Origin: Chryseobacterium sp. JV274
GTDB taxonomy: Bacteria; Bacteroidota; Bacteroidia; Flavobacteriales; Weeksellaceae
NCBI RefSeq assembly: GCF_903969135.1
Contig: NZ_LR824569.1
Span: 186,001-250,000, forward strand
Direction: 5' to 3'
DNA length: 64,000 bases
Positions 10,201-17,625 of this stretch are shown here, one piece after another. Under the pieces are notes generated by a model. The model was not told where the DNA came from, ran no database searches, and was given only the letters and a program-made list of their open reading frames with translations. Each line of letters begins with the position of its first letter. The first letter of the stretch is position 1. Position numbers and translations under genes: made by a program.

Positions 10201-12028
10201 ATTTGGATGGTTTAAAGCTTTAATGGAGCTTGAATATCTAAATAATTCTGACTTTAACTCTAAAGGAAAAGAAATATCTATTTCTTTTTCACAAGCGGTT
10301 ATGGAAGATAACGACAGTAAGATCATTATTTTAAGTAAGCCTTCTAGATATATTCCTGGAAATATTGAAGATATAGGTAATCTAGTTCTAAATATATATA
10401 AAGGTCGAAATGTTCAACAAGTAGCAATTGAAGTAGTAAATGTTAAAGAATACTCTCTACATGCAAAGGTCAAAAGATTATCTGATATTCAAAAAATAGA
10501 TTTCTCCGAGGTTTCGAAGGTTGTAATTGATATTAAAAATCCAATCTTTTTACTTGAAGAATTACGTAAAAATATTTTAAGTTTTTCATTTGAAGACGAT
10601 TTCAATTTAAAAGAAAATCTAACTGAAAAAATAAAATTTGTATTTGGCCCTCCTGGTACTGGCAAAACAACATATTTAGCAACTGATGAAGTTATACCTT
10701 TAATGAAAAAAAATCATAATTTGAAGGTTTTGATATTAACACCTACAAATAAAGCTGCTGATGTACTTTCTTCTAAAATAATGGAGGTTATTGGGAATAG
10801 TCGTTCTTACTTAGATTGGCTGATAAGATTTGGTCATAGCACTGATCGTTTCGTAGCTGAGGAATTAGGTGAGGATTTCAGAAAGATTGATATTAATTCT
10901 TATGAAAAATCTGTAGTAGTATCAACAATAGCACGTTTTGCTTATGATTTCTTTTTGCCAGAAGGTGAAATAGAAAGAATTTACTTGCGCGAAATTAAAT
11001 GGGATTATATCATCATTGATGAAGCTTCAATGATAACACTTCCAAATATAATTAATGTCCTATATGCTCAGCGTAATGCTAATTTTGTAATTGCCGGTGA
11101 TCCATTTCAGATAACACCTATATCCAGGATAGTACAATGGCAAGATGAGAATATTTATAGTTTAGTCCAACTAAATTCTTTTGATAATCCAACTACTGAA
11201 CCTTATCAATATGATGTAATAAATAGGTATACTCAATATCGTAGTATTCCTACTATTGGCAATGTATATAGTAATTTTACATATGGAGGTAAATTGTTGC
11301 ATTACAGAAAACCAGAACAGCAAAAAAAATTACAAATAGAAGGTATTGATTTTACAGACCTAAACGTGATTAAGTTTCCAGTTACAAAAATAGAAAGTAT
11401 ATTTAGACCTAATTCATTAGATGGTTCTAAATATCATATATATTCTGCATTGTTTACTGTCGAATTGGTTTTGAAAATGGTTAATGACCTCAGATCTAAA
11501 GAACATGAATTCTTCAAAATTGGTATAATTTGTCCATATCGAGCACAGTCAGATATTATAGAAAAATTAATTTTTGAACAGTTTATTTCAGATGAAAAAG
11601 TTGAAATTGTTGTTGGAACGATACATGGATTTCAAGGAGATCAGTGTGATATAATATTCACTATTTTTAATCCGCCCTTAAGTATTCGAGGATCGGAGGA
11701 AACTTTTTTAAATAAGCATAATATACTTAATGTTGCAATAAGTAGAGCAAGAGATTATTTGTTTATACTTATGCCAGATGATCATACGCATAATATTGAA
11801 AATTTGAAAAAAATAAAAAAAATTCGGGACTTATCAGTCACTTTTGGTGGTAGTAGTTTTACTGAATTTTCTTCGCAGTATATTGAAAAAGAATTATTTA
11901 ATAGCGCTTCTTTTATCTATGATAATTCTTTTGCAACAGGCCATCAATCAGTTAATATTTATTCTAAACCGATTAAAAAATATGAGGTTAGATGTGAGAA
12001 TTCGGCAGTTGATATACAAATAAAATAA
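7208..12028 (+). CDS. Sacsin-like GHKL ATPase fused to UPF1-like SF1 helicase
   Basis: This giant 1606-residue protein has two clear ATPase modules. Residues 40-130 carry a GHKL (Hsp90/MutL-type) fold: N-box HELLQNADD (46-54), an HNG in the place of the DxG motif (73-75), and GKFGIGFKAVF (117-127). This resembles the ATPase repeats of sacsin-type proteins. A long middle (about 150-1100) is of unknown fold. From about 1130 an SF1B helicase follows: Walker A FGPPGTGKTT (about 1147), IIIDEASM (about 1270), GTIHGFQGDQCDIIF (about 1470) and NVAISRARDYLF (about 1508). UPF1/DNA2-type helicases move along nucleic acid. The next gene starts five bases later, so both form one operon. A defence role is inferred. 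Confidence 0.85.
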   Translation: MIENTMLFDKLVERRKKHIETLLDEEFSGIWRYVKGNYSSEAHFIHELLQNADDCGASYVDFRITEDGLYFKHNGIIRFTISDVDKTTQDKLNGTLGHINSITAIGNSNKVDQQKIGKFGIGFKAVFAYTNEPEVYDDNFCFKLKNYIVPERLIEKNTNRKKGETLFYFPFNNEEKPKEVAHREIVNKLKSLQSPLLFLKTLNIIRWENKKEKGLFTKEEDVEFFKGKSSDNQIVKLVNQVNNDIQLKRIWLFTKTVRLKDQTGVQKINVGFFLNDNNTINSDSKVDAYCFFPTKETTNLRFIIHAPFLLTDNRQNILAGNDWNKFLIEELATLATEALMSIRSKCLDDKISYFGKSFVELLPYNEEDFSNINNNDRISFYPFYKKILVLLRTEQILPGRNNIFYRASNSYWSTDKELTDLFSDVQISQITNRANVGLIFTHIGQKNVEQNNKPLHKYLRSITNEILGPEKIIKNISTAFTENQSIKWLLKFYGYLSERDSYLKVAKEYPIILDNEGKAVIPYDKIKNHYNIFLPAGSSEDFKTVNLEFLKYDVATIFFERLGLSIPDIKANYLKKILPKYEEDIDLSDKELISHTKALIEFYKSCHTEEFKSYVERLGKLPLFKGIQNNKSKDVYLITSNELYHLTENLHTYFEGYESVYFFDEKFYKANLSEEEFTFLIKILNHLGVSFLPRLKKIERYCDSNTLEKFNLLRYKGSYYKTLIDRELEGLENAMRVISVEKSLVIWQILLEIIGARNYSYYNSMVFEGMFTHRIDGRYSPQNIWFESTFIKHLRNNRWLYNSKIEKTNPKSIQYSDLVADYFGLSSSSSSSDLLIRLLEFLPEQVDPQLSDEQQEIYDIGKAILNSGYTEEQVIAAIAKLNTDSEIIIKHESVNEKFIHDGLNTSTTRNRVQKTIRNISERLNESFFENHNHKVTGDNIIVSPVIDYEQEDISGSFISSIDLEDEYNKRIKQVQREVEELALVEQLKSEVVDNDKYTFGWFKALMELEYLNNSDFNSKGKEISISFSQAVMEDNDSKIIILSKPSRYIPGNIEDIGNLVLNIYKGRNVQQVAIEVVNVKEYSLHAKVKRLSDIQKIDFSEVSKVVIDIKNPIFLLEELRKNILSFSFEDDFNLKENLTEKIKFVFGPPGTGKTTYLATDEVIPLMKKNHNLKVLILTPTNKAADVLSSKIMEVIGNSRSYLDWLIRFGHSTDRFVAEELGEDFRKIDINSYEKSVVVSTIARFAYDFFLPEGEIERIYLREIKWDYIIIDEASMITLPNIINVLYAQRNANFVIAGDPFQITPISRIVQWQDENIYSLVQLNSFDNPTTEPYQYDVINRYTQYRSIPTIGNVYSNFTYGGKLLHYRKPEQQKKLQIEGIDFTDLNVIKFPVTKIESIFRPNSLDGSKYHIYSALFTVELVLKMVNDLRSKEHEFFKIGIICPYRAQSDIIEKLIFEQFISDEKVEIVVGTIHGFQGDQCDIIFTIFNPPLSIRGSEETFLNKHNILNVAISRARDYLFILMPDDHTHNIENLKKIKKIRDLSVTFGGSSFTEFSSQYIEKELFNSASFIYDNSFATGHQSVNIYSKPIKKYEVRCENSAVDIQIK

Positions 12029-12033
12029 TAAGT

Positions 12034-14427
12034 ATGAGTGTTGAAATCATTAACCTAAATGGATATTCTCCTTATCTTGATCCAACTTTATTTCATCAAT
12101 CTGCTGAAAAATTTTATGAAGATGAAAACTATAGAACAAATATTATAATATTCAATAATTTTCCTTTAGCAATTACTCCAAAGACAAATATTGATTTAAT
12201 AATTTTTATTAAGACAGACTCGGTAGGTAGTAAAAAAAGTCCATATAATTTTTTTGGTAAAGATTTTAGAAATATAATTATTCCTATAAAAATTGCTAAT
12301 GAAAGATTTGCATACGAAGATATTCACGATGAATTATTGATTGAAATGTTTGAGGGAGATGCTGAAATGCTTAATAATAGTTTTAGAACTTTTCTTCAAA
12401 ATAGATGCGATTTTAAAGTTGTAATGGTAGAGCCTGTCATTTTTGCACAAAGTGATAAACCTCATTTTTTAAAAAATATTATCTTAAATAATAATTTGGA
12501 CTTCCATACTATTATCGAATATTTGAAAAATAGAAATTATAGCCTATATTCATCCTATAGAAATTGGTATTCTTCATCTTTTGATACATTTTCTTATGAT
12601 ATAAAAAGAGTTTTTGACCAGGCATCGAAAGATTCAAATTACGGTTATCTAACAAAAAAGAAACTTAACTATATAGTAAGGAAGAGAAAGTCATCAGATA
12701 ATATTTTGGAGCACGTAGGAACAAAAACAATAATTATTGAAGGAAGGGCTGGCACAGGTAAAACAATGGAATTAATTAATATTGCTAGTAGGATAATGGA
12801 GAGTGGCAATAATGTACTATTTCTATCATATAACACATTATTAGTTAATGACGTTGCTAAAATTCTTAAACATAGACATAATGCGTTACTGAATGAGAGA
12901 ACAAAAAATAGAGATATTACTAATTTCGAAAAAATAGGTGAAATTTCAGTCAATACAATTCATTTTTATCTATTTCATCTTGTGAAGTCATTAGGAGTAT
13001 CGCTTATAATCAACTTTGATAGAATGCAAAAACTGTTGAATACACTTAAGGAACGTACTGAGATTGTAGGTCAGTTTATAAATAACAATATCAACCCAGC
13101 AATCGGATTTGATGCAGAAAATTTAAAAACTTTAATACAAAATGATTTGACCCTTTCAAAAGATTTAAAGGAAGCAGGTATACTTCTTCTTAATTTTCTT
13201 ATTAAAAAGAACTATGACCCTAAATTTCCTTTATCAAAAAATATTCAATTTTTTATTGAAAATCGAAAAAAAATTTTAATATCAAACTTCCAAAAAGAAG
13301 TTTTTGTATCTGATTATCATAATATTTTAAAAGAAACTTTAAAAGTGCTCAAGCAGACTGATCAGTTTTATGATGATTTTAATATAGCTAATAAAGGAGA
13401 ATATTTAAAAGATCATTTTTCATTAGATAATGAAAATCAAAAGTATTTTTCAAGACAAACATTTAATTTAAAAATTAGCAATAGAATAAGATCTCGGTTA
13501 CGTGGTAGAAAAATATTTATTGATGAGGCTCATGATTGCACTAAGATAGAACGAGATATTTTAATGACAGTCTTTGGTTATAATAACTTTACTGTTTCAT
13601 CAGGAGGGAAAGAACAACTTATCCGAACTGGAGAAGTATTAGATTGGGATGTCTGTGTAGGGAAAAAACATCCTACACAAAAATTCTCAAAAAACAATAG
13701 AACCTACAGAATGAAGAGTAACATTGTTCATTTGGTTAATTTTATAGCTAAAAGATTTAATATTGCGATTAATCTTATACCTGATTCAGAGGAAGATTCA
13801 GGTAAACTCACCTTAGATTTAAGACCTATTTCAGATGATGGACTGAAGAGTTCAGTGGATGAGCGTTATTTTGAGGGGTTTCTTACAGGATATTCTGCAT
13901 ATGAAAATCTACTATTTTTATTGGATTCAAGATCTGATCATATACTTAGCGTAGAGAACTCAGAAGAAAAAATGTTTGTTACTGAAAATGATAATATTTC
14001 AGTAAAAAGAAGTTTTAGAAGAAGTTGGAAGTTTACAGATCTTCTTAGTAATAATAATAACTTTATCATGTGGAATGGGACAGTTGAGGGTAAAAATAGA
14101 CTCCCCATCCCTCAGAATAATGATGCCAGAATGATTTATTACGAATCATGTAGAGGCCTAGAAGCATATTCCGTTTTTTGCTTTGCTCTTGACCAATATT
14201 TTGTTCATAAATACAATGATGACGATGCTAGTATGTATTTACTAAATGATTTATATTACAGTGATAATGATCGTAGAAATGCTTACGCGATTACTGCTGT
14301 TATTATGGCAATGACTAGAGCTATAAACTCCCTTTATATTAATATAAAAGATTCGGAATCTACATTAGGTAAAGTTTTATTAGAGTATGCAAGTGCGTTT
14401 CCGGATAAGATAAAAATATTAAAATAG
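12034..14427 (+). CDS. UvrD/Rep-like SF1 helicase with possible NERD-like N-terminus
   Basis: The product is 797 residues. Helicase motifs are Walker A EGRAGTGKTME (about 237-245), FIDEAHDC (about 496-503, Walker B), SCRGLEAYSVFC (about 706-717, like motif V) and MAMTRAINSLY (about 759-769, motif VI). The first 150 residues include TPKTNIDLIIFIK followed by strands ending in IIIPIKI. This recalls NERD nuclease domains often fused to UvrD helicases, but the usual Glu before the Lys is not seen, so nuclease activity is doubtful. It begins five bases after the GHKL-helicase gene. The two helicases probably act as partners on DNA or RNA. Confidence 0.8.
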   Translation: MSVEIINLNGYSPYLDPTLFHQSAEKFYEDENYRTNIIIFNNFPLAITPKTNIDLIIFIKTDSVGSKKSPYNFFGKDFRNIIIPIKIANERFAYEDIHDELLIEMFEGDAEMLNNSFRTFLQNRCDFKVVMVEPVIFAQSDKPHFLKNIILNNNLDFHTIIEYLKNRNYSLYSSYRNWYSSSFDTFSYDIKRVFDQASKDSNYGYLTKKKLNYIVRKRKSSDNILEHVGTKTIIIEGRAGTGKTMELINIASRIMESGNNVLFLSYNTLLVNDVAKILKHRHNALLNERTKNRDITNFEKIGEISVNTIHFYLFHLVKSLGVSLIINFDRMQKLLNTLKERTEIVGQFINNNINPAIGFDAENLKTLIQNDLTLSKDLKEAGILLLNFLIKKNYDPKFPLSKNIQFFIENRKKILISNFQKEVFVSDYHNILKETLKVLKQTDQFYDDFNIANKGEYLKDHFSLDNENQKYFSRQTFNLKISNRIRSRLRGRKIFIDEAHDCTKIERDILMTVFGYNNFTVSSGGKEQLIRTGEVLDWDVCVGKKHPTQKFSKNNRTYRMKSNIVHLVNFIAKRFNIAINLIPDSEEDSGKLTLDLRPISDDGLKSSVDERYFEGFLTGYSAYENLLFLLDSRSDHILSVENSEEKMFVTENDNISVKRSFRRSWKFTDLLSNNNNFIMWNGTVEGKNRLPIPQNNDARMIYYESCRGLEAYSVFCFALDQYFVHKYNDDDASMYLLNDLYYSDNDRRNAYAITAVIMAMTRAINSLYINIKDSESTLGKVLLEYASAFPDKIKILK

Positions 14428-14477
14428 ATAATAGACGAATCTAAAATTGCTTTTATTTACGTATTTGTAATTTAGAA

Positions 14478-14485
14478 TATCTTTG
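14478..14485 (+). promoter_or_regulatory. -7 promoter element for the XseA-like gene
   Basis: TATCTTTG matches the Bacteroidota -7 consensus TAnnTTTG and ends 22 bases before the ATG at 14508. A TTTG at 14463-14466 is closer than the usual 17-23 base spacing, so the -33 element is uncertain. It suggests that the XseA-like gene can be transcribed separately from the helicase pair upstream. Confidence 0.45.
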
Positions 14486-14507
14486 TAAAATATATACTAT
14501 CTTCATA

Positions 14508-15767
14508 ATGCAAAATATTGATAAGGGATATGAGACTTATTCCCCTTCATCTGTACTAGGTCTATTTAGCAATGCTTTAAAGATTAGCGCAACAATCAAT
14601 CTTATTTATCTAAAAGGTAGATATGCATATGGTGGAGGCAAAGCGTATGGTAATTACTATTACGATAATTTATTTTCGGAATCGGATAATATTTCAATAG
14701 GAGTTAGAATTTCAGCATTATTAAGAACAAAGATTGTTAATAATGAGGTGTATACTTTACGTGGATATATTGAAAAAAGTATAAAAAACTCTTCTGTTGA
14801 GTTAAGGTTTGTGGTAGATGAAATCATACAACAGGAAGAGAAAGCAATCTCAGAAGAAGAGTTACAACGGTACGAACTTATACAGGATAAACTAGAAAAA
14901 GGATCAACGGATCTGGAAACGGTAATCAGAAATAAAATCCTAAAAGAAGAGCCTATCAGAATTGCGAATATTTATGGAAATAATGCGATTGTTCAAAGAG
15001 ACTTTGCTGAAGGACTTGATGTTTCGCAGAAATATATTCAGGTTTCTGAATATACCTGCAGCATTACCTCTTCGACATCCATTGCAGAAAAACTGAAGGA
15101 AGTCTCTAAATCTGAGTATGATATTATTGCGTTAGTCAGAGGGGGAGGAGATCGGCAAAGCATGGAAACCTTTAATAATATTACATTATCAAAACTCTTT
15201 ATTAATTTACCAGCAGTGACGGTAACGGCTATTGGACATACAGTGGATGAAACCCTTTTGGATAAACTCGCTGATAAGCGTTTTCATTTACCTCACGATT
15301 ATGGAGCGGGTTTACACGCTATTGTAGAAAAGCTACTACACGAAAAGTCCAATTCAAGAGCGTTGCTTATTGATGAGGTTAAAAAAGATGTTAGCAAGCA
15401 ATTTACTGAGCAAGTGAAAACATTGTCCGAGCAACTTGCTAAAAAAACGGAAGAATTTCAAAAACTACAGGAGATTTCTTCTAAGCAACTTATTGATACA
15501 CAGAAAAACTTCGCTGAACAGCAAAAACAAAGACAGCTGGAGATGGATAATTATAAAAAAGAAATATCCGCACTATACGAAAAGAATTTGCAATCTGTTA
15601 TTAATGAGAAGGCCGCATTTTTAAAAGCAGGAATGGAATCTTTACAGAAAGAAAATTCCAGACTGACTACAGAAGTTCAGCAAAGCAAAGGGGATTATTC
15701 CAAGATTATTATTGCTGTGATTATTTCGTTAATTGTTGGTTTTGTATTGGCTACTCTTTTTAAATAA
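14508..15767 (+). CDS. Exonuclease VII large-subunit homologue with C-terminal membrane anchor
   Basis: The product is 419 residues. Residues 10-105 resemble the XseA OB-fold that binds single-stranded DNA. The catalytic core follows: IIALVRGGGDRQSMETFNN (206-224) and AIGHTVDETLLDKLADKR (241-258), matching the XseA motifs RGGGS..DL..FN and GHETDxTLxDxVADxR. A long Gln/Lys/Glu coiled coil (about 280-395) leads to one membrane helix, IIIAVIISLIVGFVLATLF, at the end. Normal XseA works in the cytoplasm with the small XseB subunit; no xseB is seen here and the anchor is atypical. Codon use is less AT-biased than in the helicases. The end overlaps the convergent HTH gene by eight bases. Confidence 0.8.
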   Translation: MQNIDKGYETYSPSSVLGLFSNALKISATINLIYLKGRYAYGGGKAYGNYYYDNLFSESDNISIGVRISALLRTKIVNNEVYTLRGYIEKSIKNSSVELRFVVDEIIQQEEKAISEEELQRYELIQDKLEKGSTDLETVIRNKILKEEPIRIANIYGNNAIVQRDFAEGLDVSQKYIQVSEYTCSITSSTSIAEKLKEVSKSEYDIIALVRGGGDRQSMETFNNITLSKLFINLPAVTVTAIGHTVDETLLDKLADKRFHLPHDYGAGLHAIVEKLLHEKSNSRALLIDEVKKDVSKQFTEQVKTLSEQLAKKTEEFQKLQEISSKQLIDTQKNFAEQQKQRQLEMDNYKKEISALYEKNLQSVINEKAAFLKAGMESLQKENSRLTTEVQQSKGDYSKIIIAVIISLIVGFVLATLFK

Positions 15768-15963
15768 TTTTTTCCTTAGCGAGTAAAACGCCTAAGTGAA
15801 AAAGCGTTTTTGCCTGGTACTGCTTCCGGAGAGCACTTAATCTTTTTTCGATTAAACTTTCACTGATTGTTATGGAGTGGTGGGCGCTTAGTTGTTCGCT
15901 GATTTCTGTGACCTTATAGCCTTCTGATAGATATTTTATGATGAGTAAATCTCTGTTTTCCAT
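15760..15963 (-). CDS. Small LuxR/GerE-type HTH protein
   Basis: The 67-residue protein is almost only a helix-turn-helix: LLIIKYLSEGYKVTEISEQL, then a spacer and ISESLIEKRLSALRKQ. This is the order found at the C-terminus of LuxR-family response regulators in Bacteroidota. The receiver domain is absent, so it is either a stand-alone DNA-binding protein or a remnant. It is convergent with the XseA-like gene and overlaps its end. A role in controlling neighbouring cargo is possible but not shown. Confidence 0.65.
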   Translation of the reverse strand: MENRDLLIIKYLSEGYKVTEISEQLSAHHSITISESLIEKRLSALRKQYQAKTLFHLGVLLAKEKII

Positions 15964-16047
15964 TGTTTAAAGATAATGATTTCCAATATGAATTTAGAAC
16001 CGATTGATGTTTTATAAATGAAATAAGATTTATGTATTCAAGGTTGA

Positions 16048-16851
16048 TTAATTATTGTTTAAACCAAATGAATTGGTTCCCAGTTTATTTTTGAAAAGAC
16101 GTTCTTTTTTGATGGCTTCGTCAGCAGTTATCGTTTTCGGAAGAAGCATTAAAATTGAAAATTGAAAATAGTTGCCATGTAAGGGATCATAATCAAGAAG
16201 TTCTTTTAACATCTTATTATTTCCATGACCATTCGTTAACACATAAGCTGACCAGCGACCCCAGATTCCATTTTCACCGTATGCTGATCCTACATAAAGC
16301 TTGCCTGTTTGGGTATCATTGATAAGATACACGCCCTTTGTTATGGAAAGTACCTTTTTCCAGTCGCTGTATTGATTCGTTACTATTTCTTTCAGTTCGC
16401 TAAAACTTAGAATAAAATCGAAATAATCTGTAAACTGCTTATAATGAAGCCCGGGTTTGATCTCTATGACTTCCATTTCATTTTTTATCCATTGATGCCA
16501 GGAAATAGCATTGCTCCACTTGATAATAACTCTTTCTCTAAGATCGTCATATTGCTCAGGTACTTCTATCATTTCATAATGAAAGCAGTCTTCAGCAAAC
16601 TTTTGTCTGTATGTAATTTGATAAACACCAATAAATCGAGCGAAGACACCCTCTTCACCAATAAACGAAACGATATAATCGACATCTTTAAAAACATCTT
16701 TAGATTGTGAACTCTGATAAGCAAGAAATTCTGAACGGTGATTCTTATAAAGATGATATAAATTCTGTCTTCCGTCTTTGTGTCTTACTAGTTTAACTTT
16801 TACATTCTTTTCTAACCCCCTGTTATAAAGCAGTTCTTGTATGGTAATCAT
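16048..16851 (-). CDS. GIY-YIG nuclease-domain protein
   Basis: The 267-residue protein has a C-terminal GIY-YIG domain: KGVYLINDTQTGKLYVGSA (172-190), with the two motif halves at 173-175 and 186-188. The usual Arg is at 199 (GRWSAY) and Glu at 250 (IKKERLF). Such domains cut DNA by a one-metal mechanism. The N-terminal 165 residues are not recognised and may bind DNA or sense damage; they include a beta-rich stretch (VFARFIGVYQITYRQ). It is a single gene, about 40 bases from the LRR gene. Confidence 0.75.
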   Translation of the reverse strand: MITIQELLYNRGLEKNVKVKLVRHKDGRQNLYHLYKNHRSEFLAYQSSQSKDVFKDVDYIVSFIGEEGVFARFIGVYQITYRQKFAEDCFHYEMIEVPEQYDDLRERVIIKWSNAISWHQWIKNEMEVIEIKPGLHYKQFTDYFDFILSFSELKEIVTNQYSDWKKVLSITKGVYLINDTQTGKLYVGSAYGENGIWGRWSAYVLTNGHGNNKMLKELLDYDPLHGNYFQFSILMLLPKTITADEAIKKERLFKNKLGTNSFGLNNN

Positions 16852-16892
16852 TTTCTTTACTTATATTATATGCTGTCTTATTTTGACTGTGT

Positions 16893-17588
16893 TTATTTAA
16901 CTGTAATAATAGGCGCACGTTTCGTTGCCTCCTGATCAGCACCTTTAATCAATTTTACTGAATCTTCGATATAGAATGTTTTTAGGGTTTTATTATTCGT
17001 AATGTCCAGCTCTTTAATTGATGTACCGAGTAGATACAATTGTACCAAATCTTTATTTTTTGATAGATCAAGGTTGAACAGCTGTTTACATCCGTCAAGA
17101 TTAAGTGTGTGGAGGGCTGTAAATTCTCTGGTATCGAAGTCAGTAAATAAATTATCCTGTAAATAGATGTATTTTATATTTTTGGAGTTTAACTGAATTT
17201 TGGTCAATCCAAATCTGAAAGCATAAATTCCTTTCAAATTAACTAAACCTTTTAAATCTAGCACTTCAATTTTATTGTTGTCACCTATATAAAGATTTTC
17301 AAGCTTTGTAAGTTTGTTTACAGGAGAAAAATCTGAAATATTATTCTTGCGCAGATTAAGTTCTTTCAAACTCTGAAAGTATTCAAGGCCGCTTAATTCT
17401 GAAATATTCTTTTCGTCCAGTTTCAGTTCGGTTACGGTGTTTATTTCTGAAACTTCTAATTTTCCGTTATGGTTTTGATCGAACTGTTGTAAGAGAGCCG
17501 TTTTGAGGTTGTTGTCTTTAATGGGAATTTCTTGTGCAGCAATATTGATGGATAGAATGACTGCAAGGGATATTATAATTCTGTTCAT
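16893..17588 (-). CDS. Secreted leucine-rich-repeat protein with an EF-hand-like motif
   Basis: I place the start at ATG 17588 rather than an upstream ATG at 17660, because MNRIIISLAVILSINIAAQ is a clean signal peptide at that point. The 231-residue precursor has QFDQNHNGKLEVSE, which fits a calcium-binding DxNxNG loop. About seven irregular leucine-rich repeats follow (LKELNLRKNNISDF and LENLYIGDNNKIEVL are two). These proteins are usually surface or periplasmic and mediate binding. The longer reading would overlap the upstream gene end, which also argues for the shorter start. Confidence 0.75.
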   Translation of the reverse strand: MNRIIISLAVILSINIAAQEIPIKDNNLKTALLQQFDQNHNGKLEVSEINTVTELKLDEKNISELSGLEYFQSLKELNLRKNNISDFSPVNKLTKLENLYIGDNNKIEVLDLKGLVNLKGIYAFRFGLTKIQLNSKNIKYIYLQDNLFTDFDTREFTALHTLNLDGCKQLFNLDLSKNKDLVQLYLLGTSIKELDITNNKTLKTFYIEDSVKLIKGADQEATKRAPIITVK

Positions 17589-17625
17589 TTTATAAAAGGT
17601 AATAATAGAGTCTTTAATAACATAT

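Noticed and set aside
12034..12483. Active NERD nuclease domain at the start of the second helicase
   Set aside because: The strand order is suggestive, but the expected Glu in the E-x-K motif is not visible. Only a possible NERD-like fold is mentioned.
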